Origin: Dysgonamonadaceae bacterium
Lineage (GTDB): Bacteria > Bacteroidota > Bacteroidia > Bacteroidales > Azobacteroidaceae
NCBI GenBank assembly: GCA_031282925.1
Contig: JAITCT010000071.1
Location: forward strand, 1-6,265
Direction: 5' to 3'
DNA: 6,265 nt
The translations under genes and the position numbers were made by a program. This document shows, piece after piece, positions 1 through 5,818 of the stretch. The notes under the pieces are model-generated. The model saw only the letters and a program-made list of their open reading frames with translations, was not told where the DNA came from and did not search any database. Position 1 is the stretch's first letter; every line of letters begins with the position of its first letter.

Positions 1-1163
1 TTATAGATAAGCATCTGCATTATCCGCATACCCGTTACAAAACGATTCATGTGGGCGGAACCAACGGAAAAGGTTCCACCTGCCATCTTCTGGCTTCGGT
101 TTTGCAGGAAGCCGGTTACAAAGCCGGACTTTATACTTCCCCGCATTTGCTTGATTTCCGGGAAAGAATCAAAGTCAACGGCGAGATGATTGATAAAGAT
201 TACGTTGTCCGGTTTGTAGCGGATAATAAAGCATTCTTCGAGTCCGTTCATCCGTCTTTTTTTGAATTGACCACCGGCATGGCATTTGCCTATTTTGCGT
301 GGCAGGCCGTGGATGTGGCGGTTATAGAAGTCGGACTGGGCGGGCGGTTAGACTGCACGAATGTGATTACTCCGGTTTTGACCATTATTACGAATATCAG
401 TTTTGACCATACCAACCTGTTGGGAAACACCCTAACGGCTATTGCCGGGGAAAAAGCGGGGATTATTAAGCCGGGCGTTCCGGCGGTTATCGGGGAGGCC
501 GAAGGAGAAGTCAGGGAAGTATTTGAAAGCGCAAGGCAAAAGGTACAAGGCAAAAAATTTCTGTTTGTGCAGGATGTTCCGGGGACAAACGCAAAAATGG
601 TTTCCCCTCTGCAAGGGCTTGCGCAGGAAAAGAATACGGCTACCGTATTGTGTGCGCTCAATATTTTGAAAGATATTTTCACGATTCCGTCCCGGGCGAT
701 AGAACAAGGATTTGCCGGCGTGATTAAAAATACCGGATTGCAGGGACGCTGGCAGGTCGTGCGGGAACATCCGAAAATTGTGCTGGATACGGGACACAAT
801 GCCGGCGGAATGGCGTATAATGTCCGGCAACTTCAAAGGGAAAAGTACGATGTTTTGCACATTGTTTTCGGTATGGTAAATGATAAGGATATTTCCGCCG
901 TTCTCAGGCTTTTGCCTGAAAATGCGAAATATTATTTTACGCAGGCGAATCTCCCGCGGGCGTTGGATGCGCGGCGGCTGGCGGAACAGGCCGGACAGTT
1001 CGGGCTGAAAGGGGATGTTTTTCATCAGGTTTCCGGCGCTTTTTCAGCTGCCGGGGAACGCGCCGAGGAAAACGATCTGATATTTGTCGGGGGAAGTACG
1101 TTTGTCGTAGCGGAAGCGCTGTCAGCGGTTGCGGGGCGGTTAAGCCCGGATTCTCCTTTTTAA
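1..1163 (+). CDS. folC: Bifunctional folylpolyglutamate synthase / dihydrofolate synthase, 5' end missing
   Basis: This cytoplasmic Mur-ligase-family enzyme joins glutamate to dihydropteroate and then extends the polyglutamate tail of folates, using ATP. The gene runs in from the left edge; the first full codon is at position 3 and 386 residues are visible. Family members are about 420-430 residues, so roughly 40 N-terminal residues are missing. The GTG at 51 is an internal valine, because family-like sequence (YPHTRYKTIH) precedes it in frame. Visible motifs, numbered in the fragment: P-loop GTNGKGS (19-25), EVGLGGRLDCTN (109-120), the metal/ATP loop SFDHTNLLG (133-141), GEKAGIIKPG (149-158), GRWQ (248-251) and DTGHN (262-266), the Bacteroidota form of the DxxHN C-domain motif. 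The stop codon TAA (1161-1163) is 2 bases from the stop of convergent yidD. The reading frame is intact. The identification is firm; whether both activities are present is inferred from the family. Confidence 0.96.
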   Translation, partial: IDKHLHYPHTRYKTIHVGGTNGKGSTCHLLASVLQEAGYKAGLYTSPHLLDFRERIKVNGEMIDKDYVVRFVADNKAFFESVHPSFFELTTGMAFAYFAWQAVDVAVIEVGLGGRLDCTNVITPVLTIITNISFDHTNLLGNTLTAIAGEKAGIIKPGVPAVIGEAEGEVREVFESARQKVQGKKFLFVQDVPGTNAKMVSPLQGLAQEKNTATVLCALNILKDIFTIPSRAIEQGFAGVIKNTGLQGRWQVVREHPKIVLDTGHNAGGMAYNVRQLQREKYDVLHIVFGMVNDKDISAVLRLLPENAKYYFTQANLPRALDARRLAEQAGQFGLKGDVFHQVSGAFSAAGERAEENDLIFVGGSTFVVAEALSAVAGRLSPDSPF

Positions 1164-1165
1164 AA

Positions 1166-1408
1166 TTACGGCACCGGTTCATATCCGTGTCCGCCCCAGG
1201 GATGGCATCGCGCAATACGTTTTGCCGACAGCCAGCCTCCCTTGACCGGCCCGTATTTCTTAACTGCCTGCAATGCATATTCCGAACACGTGGGCGTATA
1301 GCGGCACGACGGAGGCGTCAACGGGGAAATACCGTATTTGTAAACATAAACAGGAATCAACGCGATGAAGATTCCTGTTTTTTTTATTGCTTTTTTTACC
1401 GGGTACAA
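1166..1408 (-). CDS. yidD: Membrane protein insertion efficiency factor YidD
   Basis: YidD is a small membrane-associated protein thought to help YidC insert proteins into the inner membrane. The 80-residue product has the whole family signature: YKYGISPL (23-30), [13 protein letters not shown] (33-45) with Cys35 and Cys41, [10 protein letters not shown] (51-60), and [17 protein letters not shown] (64-80) with Cys68. The length is normal. The start is TTG at 1408: no ATG or GTG lies between it and the in-frame stop upstream, and the residues after it form the usual basic and hydrophobic N-terminal segment. A later TTG at 1360 would remove most of that segment. There is no clear ribosome binding site. 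The gene lies 37 bases after fabD on the same strand with no terminator between them, so cotranscription is likely. It is not beside rnpA or yidC here, as it often is in other phyla. A plus-strand terminator is embedded in its 5' part. Confidence 0.92.
   Translation of the reverse strand: MYPVKKAIKKTGIFIALIPVYVYKYGISPLTPPSCRYTPTCSEYALQAVKKYGPVKGGWLSAKRIARCHPWGGHGYEPVP
1348..1385 (+). terminator. Intrinsic terminator on the plus strand, lying inside yidD
   Basis: A perfect 11-bp stem pairs 1348-1358 (AAACAGGAATC) with 1370-1380 (GATTCCTGTTT) across an 11-base loop. On the plus strand it leads into an unbroken T run through 1385. The T run is on the plus-strand side only, so it would stop transcripts coming from folC, about 190-220 bases after the folC stop codon. 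The same bases encode residues 10-20 of YidD on the other strand. The structure is seen directly; its activity is inferred. Confidence 0.72.
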
Positions 1409-1445
1409 AACGGGAGCGCTTATGTTTTTATTTTATATTCCTTAT

Positions 1446-2324
1446 TTATAACATGCCCCGCGTCAAAACTTCCGCGTTAATTTTTTTGATTAATCCCTGC
1501 AAAACATTGCCGGGACCCAATTCCATAAAATCATCCGCTCCGGCGGCAATCATATTCCTTACCGATTGCACCCATTTCACGGGAGCCGTTAACTGGGCAA
1601 TCAGATTAGTTTTGACTGTATCGGGGTCGGTCTCACCGGAGGCGCTGACATTTTGAAATACCGGGCAAACCGGCGTCCTGAATGTTGCGGCGTGAATGGC
1701 TTTTTCCAGTTCTTCTTTTGCCGGCGTCATCAGCGGCGAATGGAAAGCCCCTCCGACCTTGAGTTTCAAGGCTCTTTTGGCGCCTGCGGCCAACATGCGC
1801 TCACATGCAAGGTCAACTCCGCCCACGGTTCCCGAAATAACCACTTGCCCCGGACAGTTATAATTGGCCGGAACAACAACATCGTTGATACCCGCACAAA
1901 TTTCTTCTACTTTTTCGTCAGGCAAATTTAAAACAGCGGCCATCGTTCCCGGATTTTGTTCTCCGGCTTTCTGCATGGCCAAAGCCCTTTTGTAAACCAA
2001 CCGCAACCCGTCTTCAAACGATAATGCGCCGGCGGCTACCAAAGCCGAAAATTCGCCCAAAGAATGTCCCGCAACCATTTCCGGCCGGAAATTATCGCCC
2101 ATAACCTTTGCCGAAACAACCGAATGAAGAAAAACAGCCGGCTGGGTAACTTTGGTCCGCCGAAGGTCTTCATCGGAACCTTCAAACATTAAATCCGTGA
2201 TACGGAAATTCAAAATCTGGTTTGCAGTTTCAAATAATTCCTTCGCCAGGGGCTGACTGTCGTACAAATCTTTACCCATGCCCGAAAATTGTGCGCCCTG
2301 ACCCGGAAATACATACGCTTTCAT
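1446..2324 (-). CDS. fabD: Malonyl-CoA:acyl-carrier-protein transacylase FabD
   Basis: FabD moves the malonyl group from coenzyme A to acyl carrier protein, supplying the chain-extending unit for type II fatty-acid synthesis in the cytoplasm. The 292-residue product has the usual length and is complete. It opens with FPGQGAQFSGMG (6-17). The nucleophile elbow GHSLGE (86-91) contains the catalytic serine at Ser88, the carboxylate-binding arginine is Arg113 (YKR), and the catalytic histidine is His195 in GGAFHSPLM (191-199). The C-terminal QLTAPVKW (244-251) and ELGPGNVL (268-275) motifs are also present. The ATG at 2324 sits directly before the conserved N-terminus and about 27 bases from a good -7 box. 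No Shine-Dalgarno sequence is seen. No other fatty-acid gene is next to it; yidD follows and a divergent dehydrogenase gene lies upstream. Confidence 0.97.
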   Translation of the reverse strand: MKAYVFPGQGAQFSGMGKDLYDSQPLAKELFETANQILNFRITDLMFEGSDEDLRRTKVTQPAVFLHSVVSAKVMGDNFRPEMVAGHSLGEFSALVAAGALSFEDGLRLVYKRALAMQKAGEQNPGTMAAVLNLPDEKVEEICAGINDVVVPANYNCPGQVVISGTVGGVDLACERMLAAGAKRALKLKVGGAFHSPLMTPAKEELEKAIHAATFRTPVCPVFQNVSASGETDPDTVKTNLIAQLTAPVKWVQSVRNMIAAGADDFMELGPGNVLQGLIKKINAEVLTRGML

Positions 2325-2350
2325 AAAATATCTGGTTTTAAAATCGGCTG

Positions 2351-2358
2351 CAAAGATA
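2351..2358 (-). promoter_or_regulatory. -7 box of the fabD promoter
   Basis: On the minus strand these bases read TATCTTTG, an exact match to the Bacteroidota -7 consensus TAnnTTTG. Transcription would begin near 2344, giving a leader of about 20 bases before the fabD ATG. No convincing TTTG -33 element is seen at the expected 19-21 base spacing; a GATG lies 20 bases upstream of the box. Confidence 0.6.
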
Positions 2359-2402
2359 TATAAAAACCATTACATACGCATCAATTTTTTGTCGGGGCGT
2401 AA

Positions 2403-2467
2403 TTCAAACTACCGCAACCTTCATTGCAGTTGAACCAACCGGGGGCTTTAATTCCGTCAGGGATTGA
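2403..2467. repeat. Two adjacent hairpin-forming elements between fabD and the dehydrogenase gene
   Basis: The first hairpin (2403-2434) has paired segments TTCAA/TTGAA, CT/AG and GCAA/TTGC around the loop CCTTCA, with small bulges. The second (2448-2467) pairs TTAATTCC with GGGATTGA around a GTCA tetraloop, using two wobble pairs. The second resembles the AATCCC-loop-GGGATT palindromes scattered through many Bacteroidota genomes; this resemblance is from memory and is not proven. Both lie upstream of the two divergent promoters, so neither is expected to be in the fabD or dehydrogenase mRNA. No open frame or RNA gene is recognised in the 2325-2594 gap. Confidence 0.45.
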
Positions 2468-2527
2468 TTGTAATAAAAAAACAGCGCCTTAAAAAAGAAT
2501 TAACCCAAAACGATGGGATGTATGAAA

Positions 2528-2560
2528 TTCGGTTTATGTAATAAATAATCGTTACCTTTG
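2528..2560 (+). promoter_or_regulatory. Bacteroidota-type promoter for the short-chain dehydrogenase gene
   Basis: The -7 box TACCTTTG (2553-2560) matches TAnnTTTG exactly. A TTCG at 2528-2531 lies 21 bases upstream and could serve as a weak -33 element (consensus TTTG). Transcription would start near 2567, leaving a leader of about 28 bases before the ATG at 2595. Confidence 0.6.
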
Positions 2561-2594
2561 GCGGCATTTTGTCAACTCGTTTACTTATTCACGT

Positions 2595-3374
2595 ATGAAA
2601 AACAAAATTATCTTCATTACAGGCTCGACCGACGGAATAGGAAAAGCCTGCGCCCGCAGATTCGCTTCGGCAGGCGCCCGCTTAGTCCTGAACGGCAGAA
2701 ATCCCGAAAAGTTACACGATTTGCAGCAAGACTTGACGGAAAGGTATGCCGTAGAAATTTTTCCTTTGCCGTTTGACGTTCGCGACAGAAAAGCAGTTGC
2801 CCGGGCCGTCGAAAGTTTACCGGTCGAATGGCAAGCCGTTGACGTACTGATTAATAACGCTGGACTGGTTTTGGGCATCGACAAAGAACACGAAGGCTGC
2901 CTCGACGACTGGGAAATCGTGATAGATACGAACATAAAGGGCTTGCTGACGGTTACCCGCTTAGTGGTTCCCGGAATGGTGAAACGGGAGAGAGGGCATA
3001 TCATCAATATCGGCTCTATTGCCGGCGATACGGCCTACCCCGGGGGAAGCGTTTACTGCGCTACCAAAGCGGCAGTGAAAGCGCTTACCGACGGATTGCG
3101 TATTGATTTGGTAGATACGCCGTTGCGTGTAACAAATATCAAACCGGGTCTGGTAGAAACGCACTTTTCCATCACCCGCTTCTATGGGGACAAAGCTAAG
3201 GCCGATGCGGTTTACCTGGGACTCAAACCTTTAACGGGCAAAGATATTGCCGAAACAGTCTTTTTTGCGGCTTCGGCTCCCGAACACGTTCAAATCGCCG
3301 AAGTCCTGATTATGCCCGTTAATCAGGCTACGGCAACAATTACGTACCGTGAAGGGGTGAACAGTGAACGGTGA
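2595..3374 (+). CDS. Classical short-chain dehydrogenase, YdfG-like (NADP-dependent hydroxy-acid dehydrogenase)
   Basis: The 259-residue cytoplasmic oxidoreductase has a complete Rossmann fold of the classical short-chain dehydrogenase type. Visible motifs are the cofactor loop TGSTDGIG (9-16), FDVRD (60-64), NNAG (87-90), the structural Asn113, and the catalytic Ser141, Tyr154 and Lys158 (YCATK). PG at 184-185 follows. Arg35 after the second strand (NGR) favours NADP(H). The pattern, including RLVVPGMVKRERGHIINIGSIAG split across 122-144, fits YdfG relatives, which oxidise L-allo-threonine, serine or 3-hydroxy acids. The true substrate cannot be read from the sequence. The start ATG at 2595 lies just after a good promoter and no Shine-Dalgarno sequence is present. 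The last seven residues (EGVNSER) are encoded by an inverted repeat shared with the end of glmM, so they probably are not ancestral. Family members usually end near the preceding segment. Confidence 0.92.
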   Translation: MKNKIIFITGSTDGIGKACARRFASAGARLVLNGRNPEKLHDLQQDLTERYAVEIFPLPFDVRDRKAVARAVESLPVEWQAVDVLINNAGLVLGIDKEHEGCLDDWEIVIDTNIKGLLTVTRLVVPGMVKRERGHIINIGSIAGDTAYPGGSVYCATKAAVKALTDGLRIDLVDTPLRVTNIKPGLVETHFSITRFYGDKAKADAVYLGLKPLTGKDIAETVFFAASAPEHVQIAEVLIMPVNQATATITYREGVNSER

Positions 3375-3413
3375 ACAGGAAGCCGACCCTCACTGTTCAC
3401 CGTTCATCCCTTC
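3351..3413. repeat. Inverted repeat spanning the stop codons of two convergent genes
   Basis: The arms are 3351-3374 and 3390-3413. They match at 21 of 24 positions as reverse complements, and the three differences are all A/G. Each arm contains tandem 7-bp units GTGAAC(A/G). Shifted by one unit, the arms give a perfect 14-bp stem, 3365-3378 with 3393-3406, around a 14-base loop. Each arm holds a stop codon: TGA at 3372-3374 for the dehydrogenase and TGA at 3390-3392 (minus strand) for glmM. The hairpin could mark the 3' end of both mRNAs, but no T run follows on either strand, so it is not a standard intrinsic terminator. Confidence 0.8.
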
Positions 3414-4763
3414 CAAAGCAAGTCTTTCTGCTTCTTCCCTCGTGGGCGCTTCCGTATAAATACGGACAATCGGTTCGGTATTGGATTTCCTGAAATGTAT
3501 CCACCTGTCGGGAAAATCAACTTTCACGCCGTCAATATCGTTCACCGGATATGCCGAATATTTCTTTTTGAGCGAGTTCAACAACGCATCCACATCCGTA
3601 TCGGGAGTCAGTTCCATGCGCCGTTTAGCCATAAAACAGGACGGATATTGCGCCCTCAACGCGCTGACGGTTTTTCCGGATTTGGCTAACTGTGTCAGGA
3701 ACAATCCGATACCGACCAAAGCATCACGCCCGTAATGCGATTCGGGATAAATAACCCCGCCGTTGCCTTCCCCGCCGATGACTGCGCCGGTCGCTTTCAT
3801 TTTTTCAACGACATTCACTTCCCCCACAGCCGAGGCTGTATAAGTTTTTCCATATTTGACGGTTATATCCCGCAAAGCGCGTGTGGAACTTAAATTGGAA
3901 ACCGTATTCCCAGGCGTATGTTGCAGCACATAATCGGCCACCGAAACCAAGGTATATTCCTCGCCGAACATTTCGCCTTTTTCGGTTATAATCGCCAAAC
4001 GGTCTACATCGGGATCAACAGCAAAACCTACGTCGGCTTTCCGGTCTTTCACCGCCCGGGCGATTTCCGTCAAATGTTCGGGAAGCGGTTCGGGATTGTG
4101 GGCAAAAACGCCCGTAGGTTCAGCATTCAAAGCGATAATTTCTTTTACGCCCAAAGCCTTCAGCAGAGCGGGAAGCGCCAGGCCGCCCACCGAGTTGACG
4201 GCGTCGAAAGCGACGGTAAACCCCGCTTGCCGGATGGCTTCGGCGTCCACCAATTGTAATGTCAAAACATGTTCTATGTGTTTCTGCGTATAAGAATCGT
4301 CCTTTTTAATTTTTCCCAATTCATCCGTGCCGGCAAAAACAAAAGATTCTTTTTCGGCTATTTTCAAGATTTCATTGCCTTCGGCTGCGTTGAGAAATTC
4401 ACCTTTTTCGTTCAGTAACTTTAAGGCGTTCCACTGTTTGGGATTGTGCGAAGCCGTCAGGATAATGCCTCCTGCGGCTTTTTCCATCGTTACGGCTAAT
4501 TCGGTTGTCGGCGTAGTTGCCAAACCGATGTCCGTTACATCAAAACCCATGCCGGTTAATGTTCCTGTAACCAGTTCCCTGACCATTTCGCCGGAAATGC
4601 GTGCGTCCCGGCCAGCGACAATGGTTTTGGAAACAGGATTTTTTGAACGGATTAATGTAGCGTAAGCCGCCGTAAATTTAACAATGTCAAGCGGGGATAA
4701 ACCTTCGCCCACCACACCTCCGACAGTTCCCCTGATTCCGGATATGGATTTGATAAGTGGCAT
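3390..4763 (-). CDS. glmM: Phosphoglucosamine mutase-type phosphohexomutase
   Basis: This cytoplasmic enzyme belongs to the alpha-D-phosphohexomutase family and most likely converts glucosamine-6-phosphate to glucosamine-1-phosphate, feeding UDP-GlcNAc for peptidoglycan and lipopolysaccharide. The 457-residue product has all four domains: SGIRGTVGG (8-16), the phosphoserine loop TASHNP (103-108) with Ser105, the metal loop DPDVDR (250-255) with Asp250, 252 and 254, the sugar loop GEGNGG (331-336) with Glu332 and Asn334, and the phosphate loop RKSNTEP (425-431). GEGNGG differs from the GEQSGH of classical bacterial GlmM and from the GEMSAH of ManB. It resembles the archaeal-type GlmM group, to which Bacteroidales enzymes are usually assigned, so mannose or glucose phosphate activity cannot be excluded. 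The ATG at 4763 begins a normal N-terminus. The gene lies 12 bases after the DUF4827 gene, forming a likely two-gene operon. The C-terminal EGMNGEQ comes from a repeat arm. Confidence 0.92.
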   Translation of the reverse strand: MPLIKSISGIRGTVGGVVGEGLSPLDIVKFTAAYATLIRSKNPVSKTIVAGRDARISGEMVRELVTGTLTGMGFDVTDIGLATTPTTELAVTMEKAAGGIILTASHNPKQWNALKLLNEKGEFLNAAEGNEILKIAEKESFVFAGTDELGKIKKDDSYTQKHIEHVLTLQLVDAEAIRQAGFTVAFDAVNSVGGLALPALLKALGVKEIIALNAEPTGVFAHNPEPLPEHLTEIARAVKDRKADVGFAVDPDVDRLAIITEKGEMFGEEYTLVSVADYVLQHTPGNTVSNLSSTRALRDITVKYGKTYTASAVGEVNVVEKMKATGAVIGGEGNGGVIYPESHYGRDALVGIGLFLTQLAKSGKTVSALRAQYPSCFMAKRRMELTPDTDVDALLNSLKKKYSAYPVNDIDGVKVDFPDRWIHFRKSNTEPIVRIYTEAPTREEAERLALEGMNGEQ

Positions 4764-4775
4764 AAAAGCAAACGA

Positions 4776-5348
4776 TTAAAAGAAATTAGTATAAGTCAGG
4801 CCTTTATAAAATACGGGATTAATGATACCGTAATTCACATTATTATCCTCAGATGAACCCAATGCCGACGGAATAATCAGATCAACAACCGCATATTCGC
4901 CGACGTAAGCTAAAGGATATACCCAGCCGACACACACCAGCGAGCCGGAAACCGTATAACTTTGCGTCAACCCGTAAGTGAAAGAAAAAGGTTGAATTAA
5001 AGCGCTGTTACTCCAGTATGTTATGGACGTATCGGATACGGCAATATCGTGGCGGTAGTCGAAACGAACCGTAACTTCATCTACCAGAGATGTAGCTCGC
5101 TGTCCGTTTCCCGAATCCACCACATGAATATACAGACCGTCGCTTGTCTTGAAATATTCTTTCTCCCCAAATATCCCGCTCGCGGGATATTCATTCAAAA
5201 TGACCAATCCGTTTTTTTTGATGTACCGGTCAATAGCCCTTTTTTCTTCCTGCAACCGTTCCTGCAAACTTTTTTGTTTGTCGCAGGAAGCCAGCGAACA
5301 GGAGAGTAAGGCAACCAGTGCCGAAATGAAGATCAAAGTTTTTTTCAT
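4776..5348 (-). CDS. DUF4827-type lipoprotein with an FKBP-like fold
   Basis: The 190-residue product is an exported lipoprotein. A basic start (MKK) and hydrophobic stretch (4-20) lead to the lipobox LASC (19-22), so Cys22 would be lipidated after signal peptidase II cleavage. Residues 23-45 are charged and probably helical. The remainder follows the FKBP peptidyl-prolyl isomerase pattern: DSGNG (78-82), EVTVRFDYR (91-99), QPFSFTYG (119-126), VGWVYPLAYVGEYA (140-153) and LIIPSALGS (157-165). Several active-site aromatic positions look changed, so isomerase activity is uncertain. The family is known as DUF4827 in Bacteroidales. The ATG at 5348 is preferred over the upstream in-frame GTG at 5381, because the signal peptide begins there and the extra residues (NQRQTKIIKR) would precede it. 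Its stop is 12 bases before glmM on the same strand, suggesting cotranscription and an envelope role. Aspartate follows the lipid cysteine; its sorting meaning in this phylum is unclear. Confidence 0.82.
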   Translation of the reverse strand: MKKTLIFISALVALLSCSLASCDKQKSLQERLQEEKRAIDRYIKKNGLVILNEYPASGIFGEKEYFKTSDGLYIHVVDSGNGQRATSLVDEVTVRFDYRHDIAVSDTSITYWSNSALIQPFSFTYGLTQSYTVSGSLVCVGWVYPLAYVGEYAVVDLIIPSALGSSEDNNVNYGIINPVFYKGLTYTNFF

Positions 5349-5360
5349 GCGTTTTATTAT

Positions 5361-5415
5361 TTTTGTTTGCCGCTGATTCACTAATTATATTCGTGTTAAT
5401 TCGTGCATTAGCGGC
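5361..5415. repeat. Palindromic repeat copy A upstream of the DUF4827 gene
   Basis: The element begins TTTTGTTTGCC and contains an imperfect hairpin. Segment 5369-5386 pairs with 5398-5415 through 15 Watson-Crick pairs, one G-T wobble and two mismatches, closing an 11-base loop. The stem base is GCCGCT/AGCGGC. A second, shorter copy starts 69 bases further right. If the promoter near 5480 is correct, the hairpin lies in the leader of the DUF4827-glmM mRNA, ending close to the start codon. Confidence 0.65.
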
Positions 5416-5429
5416 ATTTATATAATTTA

Positions 5430-5475
5430 TTTTGTTTGCCACTAATTCACGAATTGTATTTAATTTGTGTCGCTG
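5430..5475. repeat. Degenerate repeat copy B upstream of the DUF4827 gene
   Basis: This copy aligns with copy A from TTTTGTTTGCC (5430-5440) through CTAATTCACGAATT (5442-5455) and on to a diverged end. It lacks about three bases of copy A and has lost most of the right hairpin arm (CGCTGC in place of AGCGGC). It touches the candidate -7 box at 5476-5484, so it would be at the very start of the leader transcript. Confidence 0.6.
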
Positions 5476-5508
5476 CAAAGTATAACCGGCTGCAAATTTA
5501 CATGAAAA
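5476..5508 (-). promoter_or_regulatory. Candidate promoter of the DUF4827-glmM operon
   Basis: On the minus strand 5484-5476 reads TATACTTTG, which resembles the Bacteroidota -7 box but with one extra base between TA and TTTG. A TTTC (5508-5505) lies about 20 bases upstream as a possible -33 element. The leader would be about 120 bases long and include both repeat copies. No better match was seen nearer the start codon. Confidence 0.4.
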
Positions 5509-5515
5509 TTTTCAT
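5502..5515. promoter_or_regulatory. Perfect 14-bp palindrome, possible operator
   Basis: The sequence ATGAAAATTTTCAT is its own reverse complement. It overlaps the expected -33 position of the candidate promoter for the DUF4827-glmM operon, where a dimeric regulator could bind. No second copy of the palindrome was seen in the window. The symmetry is seen directly; a regulatory role is inference. Confidence 0.4.
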
Positions 5516-5537
5516 ATAACATGCAGACAGGAAAAAT

Positions 5538-5551
5538 AATTGAGAATTGAG
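5538..5551. repeat. Short 7-bp tandem repeat AATTGAG
   Basis: Two perfect copies of AATTGAG are followed by a partial third (AATGA). Such runs are common between genes in Bacteroidota, as are the GTGAAC(A/G) units at 3357-3377; this is recalled and not tested here. No role is evident. Confidence 0.6.
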
Positions 5552-5697
5552 AATGATTATCCTTTGCGCGGCATGAGTGTAAAAGTCAAGTAATTCGTTA
5601 CCTGTTTGCGCGTTTAGCAGGCGGGATATTACCCGATAGCGGAATGAGGCCTGTGTTCATTATAATAGACAAAAAATCCCAACACAAAGGTTTTTGG

Positions 5698-5728
5698 CTC
5701 GTAGGGGCGCACCTGTGCAGCCTCGCAC
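5698..5728. repeat. Degraded GTAGGGGC-type palindromic element
   Basis: The stretch starts GTAGGGGCGCACCTGTGCAG and includes the small palindrome GCAC-CT-GTGC followed by a second GCACC. Its opening resembles the GTAGGGGCnnACC...GGTnnGCCC dispersed palindromes found between genes in many bacteria, but here the closing arm is disrupted. Its origin is inferred from memory; no second copy exists in the window. Confidence 0.35.
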
Positions 5729-5804
5729 CAACAAGGGGGGTAGCTTTAACAGAGGTATAAAAGCAAAGTATATGGTTGAACCAAACTTTCAGGACGTTTT
5801 GCCG

Positions 5805-5816
5805 AATTTTTAAAAA
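5805..5816. repeat. Left flanking copy of an 11-bp direct repeat around the tandem array
   Basis: AATTTTTAAAA (5805-5815) lies three bases before the first unit and recurs exactly at 6120-6130 straight after the array. TTTTTAAAAA (5807-5816) is also a 10-bp palindrome. Confidence 0.6.
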
Positions 5817-5818
5817 GG

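Noticed and set aside
51..53. GTG as the start codon of folC
   Set aside because: In-frame, family-like sequence (YPHTRYKTIH) continues upstream to the window edge, so this is an internal valine codon.
290..1025. Long minus-strand frames within folC
   Set aside because: They are antisense shadows of a firmly identified gene with no recognisable family.
1187..1931. Plus-strand frames opposite yidD and fabD
   Set aside because: They lie antisense to well-identified genes and have no domain signature.
3365..3406. Bidirectional intrinsic terminator
   Set aside because: The stem is good but no T run follows on either strand, so I list it as an inverted repeat.
3481..4665. Plus-strand frames opposite glmM
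   Set aside because: They are shadows of the phosphohexomutase and encode nothing recognisable.
5379..5381. GTG start giving a 201-residue DUF4827 protein
   Set aside because: It would add eleven hydrophilic residues before a standard lipoprotein signal peptide. The ATG at 5348 fits better, and the GTG lies in a repeat element.
5558..5566. TATCCTTTG as a plus-strand promoter for the right-hand gene
   Set aside because: The spacer is one base too long, no -33 element fits, and it lies over 650 bases from the ATG. It is possible but unsupported.
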